Part shown: positions 54,742 through 63,864 of the stretch, one piece after another | Numbering within the stretch: position 1 is the first letter of the stretch | How the letters are laid out: each line of letters begins with the position of its first letter | Source of the DNA: Martelella sp. HB161492 | GTDB taxonomy: Bacteria; Pseudomonadota; Alphaproteobacteria; Rhizobiales; Rhizobiaceae | Assembly: GCF_013184775.1 (NCBI RefSeq) | Contig: NZ_JAATVV010000005.1 | Location: 310,001-374,000, forward strand | DNA: 64,000 nucleotides | Reading direction: 5' to 3' | Translations under genes and position numbers: made by a program | The notes under the pieces: model-generated | Told to the model about the DNA's origin: nothing | Databases searched by the model: none | What the model saw: the letters and a program-made list of their open reading frames with translations, nothing else

Positions 54742-56178
54742 ATGACCGCCATCAACGCTTCCCGTCTTCCCTCAGGTGCTCGGACCGACGCACGGTTTGA
54801 ACGCCTGCTCGACGGCTTTGAGCCCTCATTTGAATTCGAGCCTGTCGGACCGCTGCCGGAAAGCGAATTCGTTGATCGCCTCCGTCGGATCCGCCGTGAA
54901 GCTGTTGTTGCCGGTCATGATGTCATACTCGTCCATGCCGATTCCATCGGCTCTTACAAAGTCTCCAACTCCTATCTGCGTTACATCTGTGACTGGGCCC
55001 GTGAAGGCGTTCTTGTCATTCCCACTGATGACGACAGGCCGCTGACGCTCTTTTCCATCTTCAGCAGTTCCGTTCTGCTGCCGCCGGCCGGCGAGCCGGT
55101 TCTTGTCGAGGATATCTGGCAGGTCGGCACATGGGGGCGCGAGACCTATAACCGCCCGGGAAACACCGTTGACAAGGTTGCGGATGCGCTATCCTCATTT
55201 CTTGAGAAGCAGGGCTTCTCCGTCGCGCAGATCGGCCTGATTGGTGACGCAACCTCGCAGCCTTACTGGGACGCGCTGAAGACACGTCTGCCGAAGAGTG
55301 TCTTTCGGGCCTCCGAGCCGATTGTCGACCGGATGCAGAAAATCCGATCGCCGCGGGAGCAGGCCGTCGTGCGGGCGGCAGCGCAGCTGGCCGATATCGG
55401 TATCCAGGCAGCATATCACGTCATCAAACCGGGTGTGACCGACTACGAAATCTACGCGGCATTCACCTATGCGCAGATGGCGCGCGGTGGTGAAACCGGC
55501 GACGGCTACCAGATCGGCATCAACCGCTACGGCACTCATTGCGGCAAACCCTACGGCCATGTCGTGCGCAATGGCGACCTGATCAACCTCTATATTTCCG
55601 CGGTGATCTATCAGGGCTATACGGCACAGATTGCCCGGATGATTGCCGTGGGCGATATCACGGACAAGCAGGAAGATGTTCTTGCCATGTGTGTCGAGGG
55701 TGTGGAAAAGGCCGCCGCGCTGGTTCGTCCCGGCAGGCTGGTTTCTGAAGTGGCCGATGCCTCGTTCGAACCCTATCTTGACCGCGGATACCTGACATCG
55801 GCAGATAGTCGGATCATGCCGTATAACTGGGTCTCCGAGGATGACGGCAGACCGCGTCTCGTTCCGCGCAAGCATGTGCCTGACGAGGACTGGGAACGTC
55901 AGGGCCGACGGCTCATGCATGTCTATCCGGCAACACTTGGACCCCATAATCCCAATGTCGGCCATTCGGTTTCGATGCAGAAATTCAAAAATTACAATAT
56001 CCAGTCCAACAATCACGACACGCTGGAGGAGGGGATGACCTTCGTTCTCCACGCGCAGTGGCTCGAACCGGAAGTGGCCGGTTGCAATGTCGGTGATTGC
56101 TATCTGGTGACGGCAGATGGTGCGGAAAACTTAAGCTGCCATACCCCGCTTGCACCCCACCGGGTGAAGGCGGACTGA
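54742..56178 (+). CDS. M24-fold (creatinase/Xaa-Pro peptidase-like) protein lacking metal ligands
   Basis: A 478-residue protein with an N-terminal creatinase-type domain (about 1-230) and a C-terminal pita-bread domain. The five metal ligands of M24 peptidases are not kept: the first Asp aligns with Tyr284 and the second with Gln296 in GDLINLYISAVIYQGYTAQ, and the usual GMxxxxEP Glu is missing (EEGMTFVLHAQW). A His near residue 408 (PNVGHSVSM) remains. Creatinase also works without metal, so this may hydrolyse a C-N bond in the imported compound, or be a pseudoenzyme. It leads an operon with an ABC importer, NMT1-like protein and racemase. No clear ribosome site; ATG 54730 is the alternative. 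Confidence 0.8.
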   Translation: MTAINASRLPSGARTDARFERLLDGFEPSFEFEPVGPLPESEFVDRLRRIRREAVVAGHDVILVHADSIGSYKVSNSYLRYICDWAREGVLVIPTDDDRPLTLFSIFSSSVLLPPAGEPVLVEDIWQVGTWGRETYNRPGNTVDKVADALSSFLEKQGFSVAQIGLIGDATSQPYWDALKTRLPKSVFRASEPIVDRMQKIRSPREQAVVRAAAQLADIGIQAAYHVIKPGVTDYEIYAAFTYAQMARGGETGDGYQIGINRYGTHCGKPYGHVVRNGDLINLYISAVIYQGYTAQIARMIAVGDITDKQEDVLAMCVEGVEKAAALVRPGRLVSEVADASFEPYLDRGYLTSADSRIMPYNWVSEDDGRPRLVPRKHVPDEDWERQGRRLMHVYPATLGPHNPNVGHSVSMQKFKNYNIQSNNHDTLEEGMTFVLHAQWLEPEVAGCNVGDCYLVTADGAENLSCHTPLAPHRVKAD

Positions 56179-56235
56179 TCCCCCCTCAAAACTCAGTATA
56201 AGACCAAGAAAAAGAACCCTCAGAAGGAGAACAAG

Positions 56236-57492
56236 ATGTTCGAGAATATCCGCCGACGCAGGCTTCTGGCCTCCGCTGTTTTCATCGGCTTTGCTGCCAC
56301 ATTGGCAGGTGCTGCGCCGAGCTTTGCCCAGTCGGGCGAAAAAGTTACCCTGACGATTGCCAACTCGCAGTGGCTCGATGCCCTGCGTGGTCAGAACCTC
56401 TGGGCCGCCGTCAAGCAGTATGAGACGGTCAATCCCGATGTGACACTGGAGCAGGAGGCTATTCCGTCTGCTGAATTTGCCGACAAGCTGACCACTGAAA
56501 TGGGTGCAGGCCAGGGCCCGGACATTGCCATCATGCAGGAAGGCCTGTTCTACACCATGGCCGATGCCGGCTTTCTGGTTGATCTCAGCGACGCCGTAAA
56601 AGGCGTCGATCTCAACAGCACCAATGATAACGGCGTGATTGACGATGTGCGCTATGGCATTGCATGGCAGCGTGCCGCCTATGCGTTGATCTTCAACAAG
56701 AGTGTGACGGCGGACCTCGGCGTCAAGATCCCGACGACGGTTCAGGAACTGATCACCTCGGCCAAGGAAGCGACAGACAAAACGCCCGGCGTCATTGGCT
56801 TTACCGCCCGTCATCAGATCAATGATTTCAGCGGCTGGTCGATGGATTTCCAGAACTGGGCCTATGGTTACGGGGTTAACTGGGTTGATGACAGCGGCAA
56901 GCTGACCATCAATACACCCGAAGCTGTCGCCGCTGTTCAGGCGTTCAAGGATACCTATGCTTCGGGCATTATTCCCGTCGGTGACAGCATGCCGACGCAG
57001 CGCACTCGCTTTAAGGAAAAGCAGGTTGCCTTCTCGATCGACAATTCCGGTGGCACGCTTAATATCGCGTCCGGTGGGGCGCTTCCCAGCGCCGATATCG
57101 GTGCAGCGGCCATGCCATTTGCCCATCCCGGTGCGCATCAGCAGATCTTCCTCGGCGTCAGCGCACACAGCGAGAAACAGGAAGAAGCGATCAAGTTCCT
57201 GACCTGGCTCGTCAGCCCGGAAGGACAGCAGGCGCTGCGCGCAGCATCCGGTCCGGATGCACTGGCGACGGACGTTCCTGTTACCGCGGAATTTGCTGCA
57301 GCCAACCCCTGGGCACCTGAATTCGCTAAGCTTGCGGAGCACTCGCGCAGCACGCTCATCCCGGGCTATGAGGTTGATACACCGCAGATCATGCGCTTCG
57401 TGATGCAGGCTGTCGAGAAGTCTATTCTGACCGATACGACACCCGAACAGGCTCTTGCCGAAGCCCAGACGGCGGTCGACCAGCAGTTCTGA
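56236..57492 (+). CDS. ABC transporter extracellular solute-binding protein (family 1, sugar type)
   Basis: A 418-residue periplasmic binding protein. Signal peptide of about 30 residues ending SFAQSGE. Typical family-1 features are EQEAIPSAEFADKLTTEMGA, GPDIAIMQEGLFYTMADAGF and a C-terminal AIKFLTWLVSPEGQQALRAA. AGAAGGAGAACA precedes the ATG. It captures the solute for the MalF/MalG-like permeases downstream; given the M24 protein and racemase neighbours the solute may be a nitrogenous compound rather than a sugar. Confidence 0.88.
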   Translation: MFENIRRRRLLASAVFIGFAATLAGAAPSFAQSGEKVTLTIANSQWLDALRGQNLWAAVKQYETVNPDVTLEQEAIPSAEFADKLTTEMGAGQGPDIAIMQEGLFYTMADAGFLVDLSDAVKGVDLNSTNDNGVIDDVRYGIAWQRAAYALIFNKSVTADLGVKIPTTVQELITSAKEATDKTPGVIGFTARHQINDFSGWSMDFQNWAYGYGVNWVDDSGKLTINTPEAVAAVQAFKDTYASGIIPVGDSMPTQRTRFKEKQVAFSIDNSGGTLNIASGGALPSADIGAAAMPFAHPGAHQQIFLGVSAHSEKQEEAIKFLTWLVSPEGQQALRAASGPDALATDVPVTAEFAAANPWAPEFAKLAEHSRSTLIPGYEVDTPQIMRFVMQAVEKSILTDTTPEQALAEAQTAVDQQF

Positions 57493-57515
57493 GACAGCGA
57501 GGCGAAGGAGTGGTC

Positions 57516-58415
57516 ATGACTGGCCTGAACTTAAGAAGACGGGCGACACGCTTAGCAGCCTATGGCTTCATTCTTCCGCCCATGATCTATCTTGTGGTCT
57601 TCATGTTCTGGCCGCTAGCGCGGCAGATGTATATGAGCCTGACCAACACCCGGATCATCAATCCCAACCACGGCCGATTCATCGGCCTTGGTAACTACGA
57701 ACGGCTTTTCAGCGATCCGTCATTCTTTCTCTCGGTCCGGGTCACGCTGCTTTATGCAGCGCTGGCAGTGGTGTTCGGTGTGTCACTGGGTGTGATCTCG
57801 GCGCTTGCAATCGACCGGCCCTTCAGGGGCCGCGCCATTGCCCGGGGGATTCTCCTGTTCGGCTGGGCGGTTCCCAATGTGGCTGCCTCGCTGATCTGGC
57901 TGTGGATGTATAATGATCGCTCCGGCATTCTCAACCGCATCACCGAAGCGCTAGGGCTTGGCCGTTTTGCCTGGCTGACCAGCACCGACCTGGCGCTTGC
58001 CTCCGTTCTGGCGGTCACGGTCTGGCAGGTCGCGCCCTTCGTCATGCTGGTCGTGCTTGCTGCATTGCAGTCGGTTCCAGACGAAGTGCGTGAGGCTGCC
58101 GCCATCGATGGCGCGGATGGTCTCAGTACATTCAGAATGGTTACCTTGCCGCATATCCGGCCGGCCATCCAGCTTTCGGCCCTGCTGGTCTGTGTCTGGT
58201 CGATCCGCCGCTTCGACATCATCTACCTTCTGACCGGAGGTGGACCGGTCGGCTCAACCAGTACTCTGGTGGTCAAGATCCGTCAGGTGGCCTTTGAGAA
58301 CCATCAGCTTGGCCTTGCCAGCGCCTACGGCGCCGTCGGCCTTGTTCTGGCGCTCGCGATTGCCGGTATTCATTATTATTTCGAACAACGCCGCATGAAG
58401 TGGATGTCCCGCTGA
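57516..58415 (+). CDS. ABC transporter permease, MalF/UgpA-like
   Basis: A 299-residue inner-membrane permease with six hydrophobic helices (first: AAYGFILPPMIYLVVFMFWP). The EAA loop is VPDEVREAAAIDGADGLSTF followed by RMVTLPHIRPAIQLSA. GAAGGAG five bases before the ATG at 57516 sets the start; a GTG sits at 57510. It forms the channel with the next gene, whose start overlaps its stop (TGATG). Confidence 0.9.
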   Translation: MTGLNLRRRATRLAAYGFILPPMIYLVVFMFWPLARQMYMSLTNTRIINPNHGRFIGLGNYERLFSDPSFFLSVRVTLLYAALAVVFGVSLGVISALAIDRPFRGRAIARGILLFGWAVPNVAASLIWLWMYNDRSGILNRITEALGLGRFAWLTSTDLALASVLAVTVWQVAPFVMLVVLAALQSVPDEVREAAAIDGADGLSTFRMVTLPHIRPAIQLSALLVCVWSIRRFDIIYLLTGGGPVGSTSTLVVKIRQVAFENHQLGLASAYGAVGLVLALAIAGIHYYFEQRRMKWMSR

Positions 58416-59248
58416 TGACGACGAAAAAAATCATACTGAGGCTTCTGCGCTACCTTATGATCGGTGTCCTTGTGGTGCTTGCTGGCTTCCCCGTCTACTG
58501 GATGGCGGCTACGGCGCTTTCAGACAATTCCGAGCTTTACGGTTCGGGGCAGTCCGCCTGGCTGCAGCTGCGTCATTTTCCGCAACTCTTTCAGGACCTC
58601 AAGCAGGTTCCAATCGGGTTATGGCTGTTCAACACGCTTCTGGTTGCCGCAGGCGGCACGGTGCTTTCCCTGACGCTTGGCTCGCTGGCCGGCTATGCGC
58701 TCAGCCGGTTCCGTTTTCATGGAAAGGGGCTGGTCGGCTTCTTTCTCTTCGTAACCCAGGTTGTGCCGGAAGCGCTTATTCTGGTGCCGCTCTACGCGAT
58801 GTTCATCACCTTTGGCCTGCTGAACAGCCTCGCCGGCCTGGTGCTTGCCAATGTCGGTTTCTCGCTTCCCGTCGCCTGCTTCGTGCTCAAGGGCGCCATG
58901 GATGCTGTTCCCTATGAGATCGAGGAATCGGCGATCATCGATAATTGCCCGCGCTTCAGCATTCTGACGATGATCATCTTGCCCCTGATCATGCCGAGTA
59001 TTGCTGCCGCAGCTGTTGTCGCTTTCTTTGCCGGCTGGAACGAGTTCCTTTTCGCCTCGACCTTCCTGATGGATCGGGACAAATGGACGGCAAGCGTCGG
59101 GCTTGCCTCTTTCGTCGGGCAATATGAAACCCCGATGTCCGCCGTGATGGGAGCAGCCCTCGTCTTCAGTATTCCGGCGATCGTCTTCTTCCTCCTGATC
59201 CAGCGAAAAATCGTAGCCGGCCTGACGTCCGGCGCCGTCAAAGGATAA
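58415..59248 (+). CDS. ABC transporter permease, MalG/UgpE-like
   Basis: A 277-residue inner-membrane permease with six helices. The EAA loop reads VPYEIEESAIIDNCPRFSIL then TMIILPLIMPSIAAAAV. It has the FPVYWMAATALSDNSELYGS extracytoplasmic start of MalG-type proteins. The one-base overlap with the upstream permease gene fixes the start at 58415; a longer in-frame start at 58400 exists. Confidence 0.9.
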   Translation: MTTKKIILRLLRYLMIGVLVVLAGFPVYWMAATALSDNSELYGSGQSAWLQLRHFPQLFQDLKQVPIGLWLFNTLLVAAGGTVLSLTLGSLAGYALSRFRFHGKGLVGFFLFVTQVVPEALILVPLYAMFITFGLLNSLAGLVLANVGFSLPVACFVLKGAMDAVPYEIEESAIIDNCPRFSILTMIILPLIMPSIAAAAVVAFFAGWNEFLFASTFLMDRDKWTASVGLASFVGQYETPMSAVMGAALVFSIPAIVFFLLIQRKIVAGLTSGAVKG

Positions 59249-59252
59249 ATCC

Positions 59253-60401
59253 ATGCCCGCTTTGACCTTCAGGAATGTCTCCAAGGCCTTTGGCGACAAC
59301 ACTGTTATCAAGACCTTCGACGCCGATATTCATGACGGCGAGTTCCTCGTCCTGCTCGGCCCGTCCGGCTGCGGCAAATCTACCCTCCTGCGCATGATTG
59401 CCGGTCTGAGCGAGATCACCTCGGGCGATCTCCTTTTCGATGGCGAAGTCGCCAATGACTGGCAGCCAAAGAAGCGCGGCGTGGCATTTGTGTTCCAGAC
59501 CTATGCGCTCTATCCGCATGCGACGGTGCGCGAAAACATTGCCTTTCCGCTGATCATGGATGCGTTTCGCAAGTGGTATCACCTGCCGATCGTCAACATG
59601 ATCGCCCGGGCCCGGTTGATGAAGCGTCAGGATATTGCTGAGCGGACCCTGAAAATTGCCCGCCAGCTCGAACTGGAGCCGCTGCTCGACCGCCGGCCGT
59701 CGAGCCTCTCGGGCGGTCAGCGCCAGCGTGTCGCTCTGGCCCGTGCTCTGGTTCGCAATCCATCGCTTTATCTGCTGGATGAACCGCTTTCCAATCTGGA
59801 TGCGAAACTGCGGACGCAGATGCGCTCAGAAATCTCGGCGCTGCATCACAAGGTCGGCAAGACCTTTGTCTATGTGACGCATGATCAGGTCGAGGCCATG
59901 ACCATGGCGACCCGCATCATCATCATGAACAAGGGCGTGGTGCAGCAGGTTGGAACTCCGGACGAAATCTACGACCAGCCGGCCAATACTTTCGTGGCCC
60001 AGTTTGTCGGTTCGCCGCCGATGAACCTTATCCCCGCGTCGATCCGCGGCGACACGCTTGCCCTGTCCGGCAAGCTCGCAGCGCCAGTCGACACGCCGCT
60101 GCCCAAACGGCGCGAAGTCATTTTCGGCATCCGGCCGGAAAAACTTGAGCTCCGCGCCGCCGGCGCCGGGCGGTTGCCGGCGCGTGTCTCGGTGGTTGAG
60201 CGTCTCGGCGCCGAAACCGTGATTGGTTGCCGCCTGATGACGGGCGAGGAGGAACAGGATGGCCGGCTTCTGGAAACGGACCTCGTTTTCGTACGTGTCT
60301 CCGGCCATCTGAAAATGAAGATCGGCGAGCAGTGCGCTCTCGACTACGCCGCCGGCGATGTCCTGATCTTCGATATTGAGAACGGTCAGCGACTGGTCTG
60401 A
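59253..60401 (+). CDS. ABC transporter ATP-binding protein, MalK/UgpC-like
   Basis: A 382-residue ATPase: Walker A GPSGCGKST, Q-loop FVFQTYALYPHATVRENIAF, signature LSGGQRQRVALARAL, Walker B LYLLDEPLSNLDAKLR and H-loop VYVTHDQVEAMTM. The last about 130 residues form the TOBE regulatory domain (VIFGIRPEKLELRAAG). An unusual insertion (KWYHLPIVNMIARARLMKRQ) sits between Q-loop and signature, longer than in most MalK proteins. It energises the two preceding permeases. Confidence 0.9.
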   Translation: MPALTFRNVSKAFGDNTVIKTFDADIHDGEFLVLLGPSGCGKSTLLRMIAGLSEITSGDLLFDGEVANDWQPKKRGVAFVFQTYALYPHATVRENIAFPLIMDAFRKWYHLPIVNMIARARLMKRQDIAERTLKIARQLELEPLLDRRPSSLSGGQRQRVALARALVRNPSLYLLDEPLSNLDAKLRTQMRSEISALHHKVGKTFVYVTHDQVEAMTMATRIIIMNKGVVQQVGTPDEIYDQPANTFVAQFVGSPPMNLIPASIRGDTLALSGKLAAPVDTPLPKRREVIFGIRPEKLELRAAGAGRLPARVSVVERLGAETVIGCRLMTGEEEQDGRLLETDLVFVRVSGHLKMKIGEQCALDYAAGDVLIFDIENGQRLV

Positions 60402-60414
60402 CAGAAAGAAGAAT

Positions 60415-61308
60415 ATGCAGAATTTCCATATCTCCGCCACTGGCCACAGCCTCAATTACCTGCCCGAATATGTCGCCGTCTGGCAGGGTTTTTTCCGCGA
60501 GGAAGAGCTTGAGGTCACCACCGAGGTACCGTCCCCCTGGGATCTTGTGCTCGACCAAATTGGTTCTGACAAGGCCAATGCCGCACTTGGCGGCATCTGG
60601 GTACCATCCATGTTCCACACCCGCGGCAAGCGCTATATCCCCTTCGCGCAGGTTGCCGCACGCGCGCCTCTGGCGGTCATCGGCCGCGAGCGGCCGGAGA
60701 ATTTCGCCTGGGGCGCGCTTCCCGGGAAGGTGATTGCAATGAAGGGCAGCAACGGCGCGAGCGTTGGCCTGTTCATCAAGATGCTGCTGCGCGAACACGG
60801 TATCGACCCAAGAACGGTCAATTTTGTCCAGGATCTCGACGGCAAGATGCTGACAGATCTGTTCGTCGGCGGCATGGCTGACTATCTCGTCATCGACTAC
60901 CCGTCCGCGGCCACACTCGAAGCAAGCGGTCGTGCACATGTGGTCGCGCCTCTGTCAATCAGCGGCGGCAATATACCATGGAGCGTCTTCTACACAGACG
61001 GGGAAGCGAGCGCCGCCGCGCTTGATGTTCATTGCCGGTTCGTGCGGGCTCTCGGCCGGGGAATGGACTGGATCAATGCCCGTCCAGCAGAAGAGTATCG
61101 GACATTTCTCGCCGAGACCTTTCCGAAATTTGCGCCCGATATTCTGGTCAGGCTGACTGATGTTTACCGTGAAAACGGCATGTGGACGACGCCCCGGATC
61201 GATCCGGACGCCTATCAGCGCTGGCAGAACGGCATTTGCGACGGCCATCTGACGTCGGCGCCGATTGCCTATGAAACGCTGATCGACACGAGGCCAACGG
61301 CAGCCTGA
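60415..61308 (+). CDS. NMT1/THI5-like domain protein without signal peptide
   Basis: A 297-residue protein with the SsuA/NMT1 binding-protein fold: SLNYLPEYVAVWQGFFREEE at the start, then SDKANAALGGIWVPSMFHTR and NGASVGLFIKMLLREHGIDP, FVGGMADYLVIDYPSAATLE. Transport versions have a signal peptide; this one begins directly at the fold, so it should stay in the cytoplasm. It might be a ligand sensor, an enzyme like the THI5 pyrimidine synthase, or a partner of the M24 protein. AAAGAAGAAT precedes the ATG; it overlaps nothing and lies 13 bp after the ATPase. Confidence 0.75.
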   Translation: MQNFHISATGHSLNYLPEYVAVWQGFFREEELEVTTEVPSPWDLVLDQIGSDKANAALGGIWVPSMFHTRGKRYIPFAQVAARAPLAVIGRERPENFAWGALPGKVIAMKGSNGASVGLFIKMLLREHGIDPRTVNFVQDLDGKMLTDLFVGGMADYLVIDYPSAATLEASGRAHVVAPLSISGGNIPWSVFYTDGEASAAALDVHCRFVRALGRGMDWINARPAEEYRTFLAETFPKFAPDILVRLTDVYRENGMWTTPRIDPDAYQRWQNGICDGHLTSAPIAYETLIDTRPTAA

Positions 61309-61337
61309 ACGAAAGCCCCCATTGAGAGTGACAGACC

Positions 61338-62051
61338 ATGCGTATCGCCGTCATCAATCCCAATACGACCACTTCCATGACGGAGCAGATTGCCGCAGCA
61401 GCCAAGGCCGCGGCAATGCCCGGGACCGAAATCCTCGGACGCCAGTCGCCACATGGACCGGCAGCCATTGAAGGGCCGTTTGACGGCGCGTGCGCTGTTC
61501 CCGGTCTTCTGTGCGCGATCGCCGCCGCGGAAGAAGACGGAGCCGATGCCCATGTGATTGCCTGTTTCGACGACACCGGGCTTGATGCCGCACGTGCCAT
61601 TGCAACACGTCCGGTGATCGGGATCGGTGAGGCGTCCTTTCATGCCGTCACATTGCTGGCTCACAGTTTCTGTGTCGTCACAACGCTCTCACGCTCTGCG
61701 CCGATCATCGAAGACAACCTATTGCGCTACGGTTTTGCCCAGCGTTGCCGGCAAGTTTTCGCCTCCGACATTCCTGTGCTGGCATTGGAAGACCCGCAAA
61801 GCGGTGCGTTTGAAAAGATCTCTGCCCTTATCGAGCGCGGGATTGAAGCGGGTGCAGAAGGGGTGGCACTTGGCTGCGCCGGCATGGCCGGCTTTGCCCG
61901 CGATCTCCAGAACCGTCACGGTATTCCGATCGTCGACGGTGTGTCCGCTGCTGTCGGTCTTGCCGAAATGCTGGTGCGTTGCGGACTGGCGACGTCGAAA
62001 TCCGGAATCTGGGCGGCGCCAAGCCGTCCGAACCTGCTGGCCGCCGGATAG
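61338..62051 (+). CDS. Aspartate/glutamate/hydantoin racemase family protein
   Basis: A 237-residue racemase of the hydantoin racemase/Asp-Glu racemase superfamily. It begins RIAVINPNTTTSMTEQIAAA, the HyuE-like opening. The two catalytic cysteines are in VIACFDDTGLDAARA and VALGCAGMAGFARDL. It interconverts enantiomers of a 5-substituted hydantoin or amino acid. As the last gene of the M24/ABC operon it suggests the imported substrate is chiral and nitrogen-rich (hydantoin, allantoin or creatinine-like). Ends 22 bp from the convergent regulator. Confidence 0.85.
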   Translation: MRIAVINPNTTTSMTEQIAAAAKAAAMPGTEILGRQSPHGPAAIEGPFDGACAVPGLLCAIAAAEEDGADAHVIACFDDTGLDAARAIATRPVIGIGEASFHAVTLLAHSFCVVTTLSRSAPIIEDNLLRYGFAQRCRQVFASDIPVLALEDPQSGAFEKISALIERGIEAGAEGVALGCAGMAGFARDLQNRHGIPIVDGVSAAVGLAEMLVRCGLATSKSGIWAAPSRPNLLAAG

Positions 62052-62072
62052 ATCCCGGCACTGACGGCCCTG

Positions 62073-63056
62073 TCAGACCGCGCCGCCATTTGACTGTGGT
62101 GTCGAGACATCATCCAGCCGGTTCACCAGCCAGTCGATGCGTTCATAGCGTTTCAGACTTTCCTCACCCAGCGCCGTGGCAACGTTCCAGGCCAGATAAT
62201 TGATAATGGTAAGCGCCGCGGCAAAAGAATTGAAGGGCGAGGGCGACTGACAGCGACAGCGCAAGACATGCTCTGCAGCCTTGGCGCTAGCTGCAGCGCT
62301 TAGATCGGTAATCAAGATCGTTGTCGCGCCTGCTGCGCGTGCTTCCTTCAAGATCGTCGGCAGAAGTCTCGGCCGCCGGCGAAATGCAATGACCAGCAGC
62401 ACATCACCCTTGCTGACCGAGGCGAACTCATGCGAATAGCTCGCGCCGCCGGTCAAGATCATATGGACGTCGCTTTTCATCAGTGAGAAATAATGCGCGG
62501 CTTGGTGGGCAAGCCCGTAACCGCTGCGAAGCCCCATGATCCACACCCGCCTTGCCGCGACAATCGCCTGACTGGCGTCCTCGAGCGTCTTGGCTGGCAA
62601 CCCCTCGGCGGTTGACCGGATATTGTCCAGATCCATTTGCACCGTTGTCGCGATGGACGGCTTTCCCAGCGAGGGTGTGCCTGGATCGGCCTGTCCTGCG
62701 CGCGGCGATCCCCAGTGCTGGTCCTGCCGGATCTGACGCTTGGCATCCGGATAGGTCTTGTAGCCAAGTGTTCGGATCAGTCGGGCCGCGGTTGCCTTTG
62801 ATACATGGGCCTTTTCGGCCAGCTCTCCGGCCGTATAGCTTGGCAGATCCATCTGGAACTGAAGCAGGATGTCGGCGAGGCGTTTTTCGGCTGGCGTCAG
62901 TGTTGCATAGATTGCATAAATTCGCGCCTCAAGCGACGGTTTGGGCTGTTGTCCGTCCTTGGAGGGGACTGGTGAACGCACGACAATTCCTTTGTTGACA
63001 GGTGCTTGCTGCAGAAGCCTGATTTCAGAGTATCGACGGGAGTCTATGCGTTGCAT
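62073..63056 (-). CDS. RpiR-family transcriptional regulator (HTH plus SIS)
   Basis: A 327-residue MurR/RpiR regulator. The N-terminal helix-turn-helix covers about residues 40-115 (LTPAEKRLADILLQFQMDLP, ELAEKAHVSKATAARLIRTL). The C-terminal SIS domain (about 150-310) contains VWIMGLRSGYGLAHQ and GDVLLVIAFRRRPRLLPTIL, a phosphosugar or small-ligand site. It is convergent with the M24/ABC operon and probably controls it, perhaps via the inverted repeat at 54712. Start may be later than 63056; MARs-like N-terminus is not well supported. Confidence 0.88.
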   Translation of the reverse strand: MQRIDSRRYSEIRLLQQAPVNKGIVVRSPVPSKDGQQPKPSLEARIYAIYATLTPAEKRLADILLQFQMDLPSYTAGELAEKAHVSKATAARLIRTLGYKTYPDAKRQIRQDQHWGSPRAGQADPGTPSLGKPSIATTVQMDLDNIRSTAEGLPAKTLEDASQAIVAARRVWIMGLRSGYGLAHQAAHYFSLMKSDVHMILTGGASYSHEFASVSKGDVLLVIAFRRRPRLLPTILKEARAAGATTILITDLSAAASAKAAEHVLRCRCQSPSPFNSFAAALTIINYLAWNVATALGEESLKRYERIDWLVNRLDDVSTPQSNGGAV

Positions 63057-63351
63057 GGTGCGGAGGCAAGCAGCCCGGTGGCCACGAGCGACACGGATGG
63101 TCCCGGTTTCGCCAAAGCTCGCGGCGCGTCATGCGCGCATCGACATCCGCCCGATCGCTGCTGCTGATAACCCGGTTGATCGACAGGATTAGCGCGCCAT
63201 CAACAGTTGTATACTGACATGCAGACATGGCCCTTTTCGCGTCAGTCCTATGCTTCGGTATAGCGCGACCATTCGGACGCGCTCTTTCACCGTGCCCGGC
63301 AACTGTCGATAATTGGCCTGACATTCAAGCAAGACCGTAGAGGCTATCACC
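63057..63351. other. Intergenic region before the molybdopterin-fold gene
   Basis: Just under 300 bp between divergent genes. No coding region or strong repeat was recognised. It should contain the promoters of the RpiR gene and of the secreted protein at 63352. Confidence 0.4.
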
Positions 63352-63861
63352 ATGTATCATCGACTGCTGCACATCGCGATCCTTATCTGCGGGCTCGCTA
63401 CAGCTGCTTCCGCAGCCGATATTGCCCCGGCAGAAGGGCCGGTCCTGCTGACGGTCTCCGGCGCTATCTCAGCCGCAAACACGTCGGACGGCGCTGTGGA
63501 ATTTGACCGGGCGATGCTGGATGCCCTGCCGCAGCAGACCTTCACGACCGGTACCATCTGGACCGACGGGACGAACAGCTTTTCCGGGGTTGCCCTGTCT
63601 GACCTTCTGAAGCTTGTCGGCGCACATGGCAAGACGCTGAGGCTCGTTGCGCTCAATGACTACGCCGTCGAAATTCCGCTTGCCGCAATTGATCCCAAAG
63701 CACCGATCGTCGCTCTGCGCATCGATGGTTCGGAGATGTCGGTGCGTGACAAGGGGCCGCTCTGGCTGATGTATCCCTTTGACAGCAACCCTTCTTATCG
63801 CACCGAAGTGACCTATTCGCAGAGCATCTGGCAACTGACCAAGATCGAGGTTGAAAACTGA
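63352..63861 (+). CDS. Secreted molybdopterin-oxidoreductase-fold protein
   Basis: A 169-residue exported protein. A signal peptide ends ASAAD (about 22 residues). The mature part has the sulfite-oxidase-like fold seen in small 'oxidoreductase molybdopterin-binding' proteins: LTVSGAISAANTSDGAVEFD, NSFSGVALSDLLKLVGA, LVALNDYAVEIPLAAI and DKGPLWLMYPFDSNPSYRTE. The cofactor-ligating cysteine of true enzymes is absent, so it is probably a sensory or ligand-binding version. Such genes often precede a sensor kinase or diguanylate cyclase; the next gene seems to fit. Confidence 0.75.
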   Translation: MYHRLLHIAILICGLATAASAADIAPAEGPVLLTVSGAISAANTSDGAVEFDRAMLDALPQQTFTTGTIWTDGTNSFSGVALSDLLKLVGAHGKTLRLVALNDYAVEIPLAAIDPKAPIVALRIDGSEMSVRDKGPLWLMYPFDSNPSYRTEVTYSQSIWQLTKIEVEN

Positions 63862-63864
63862 CCA

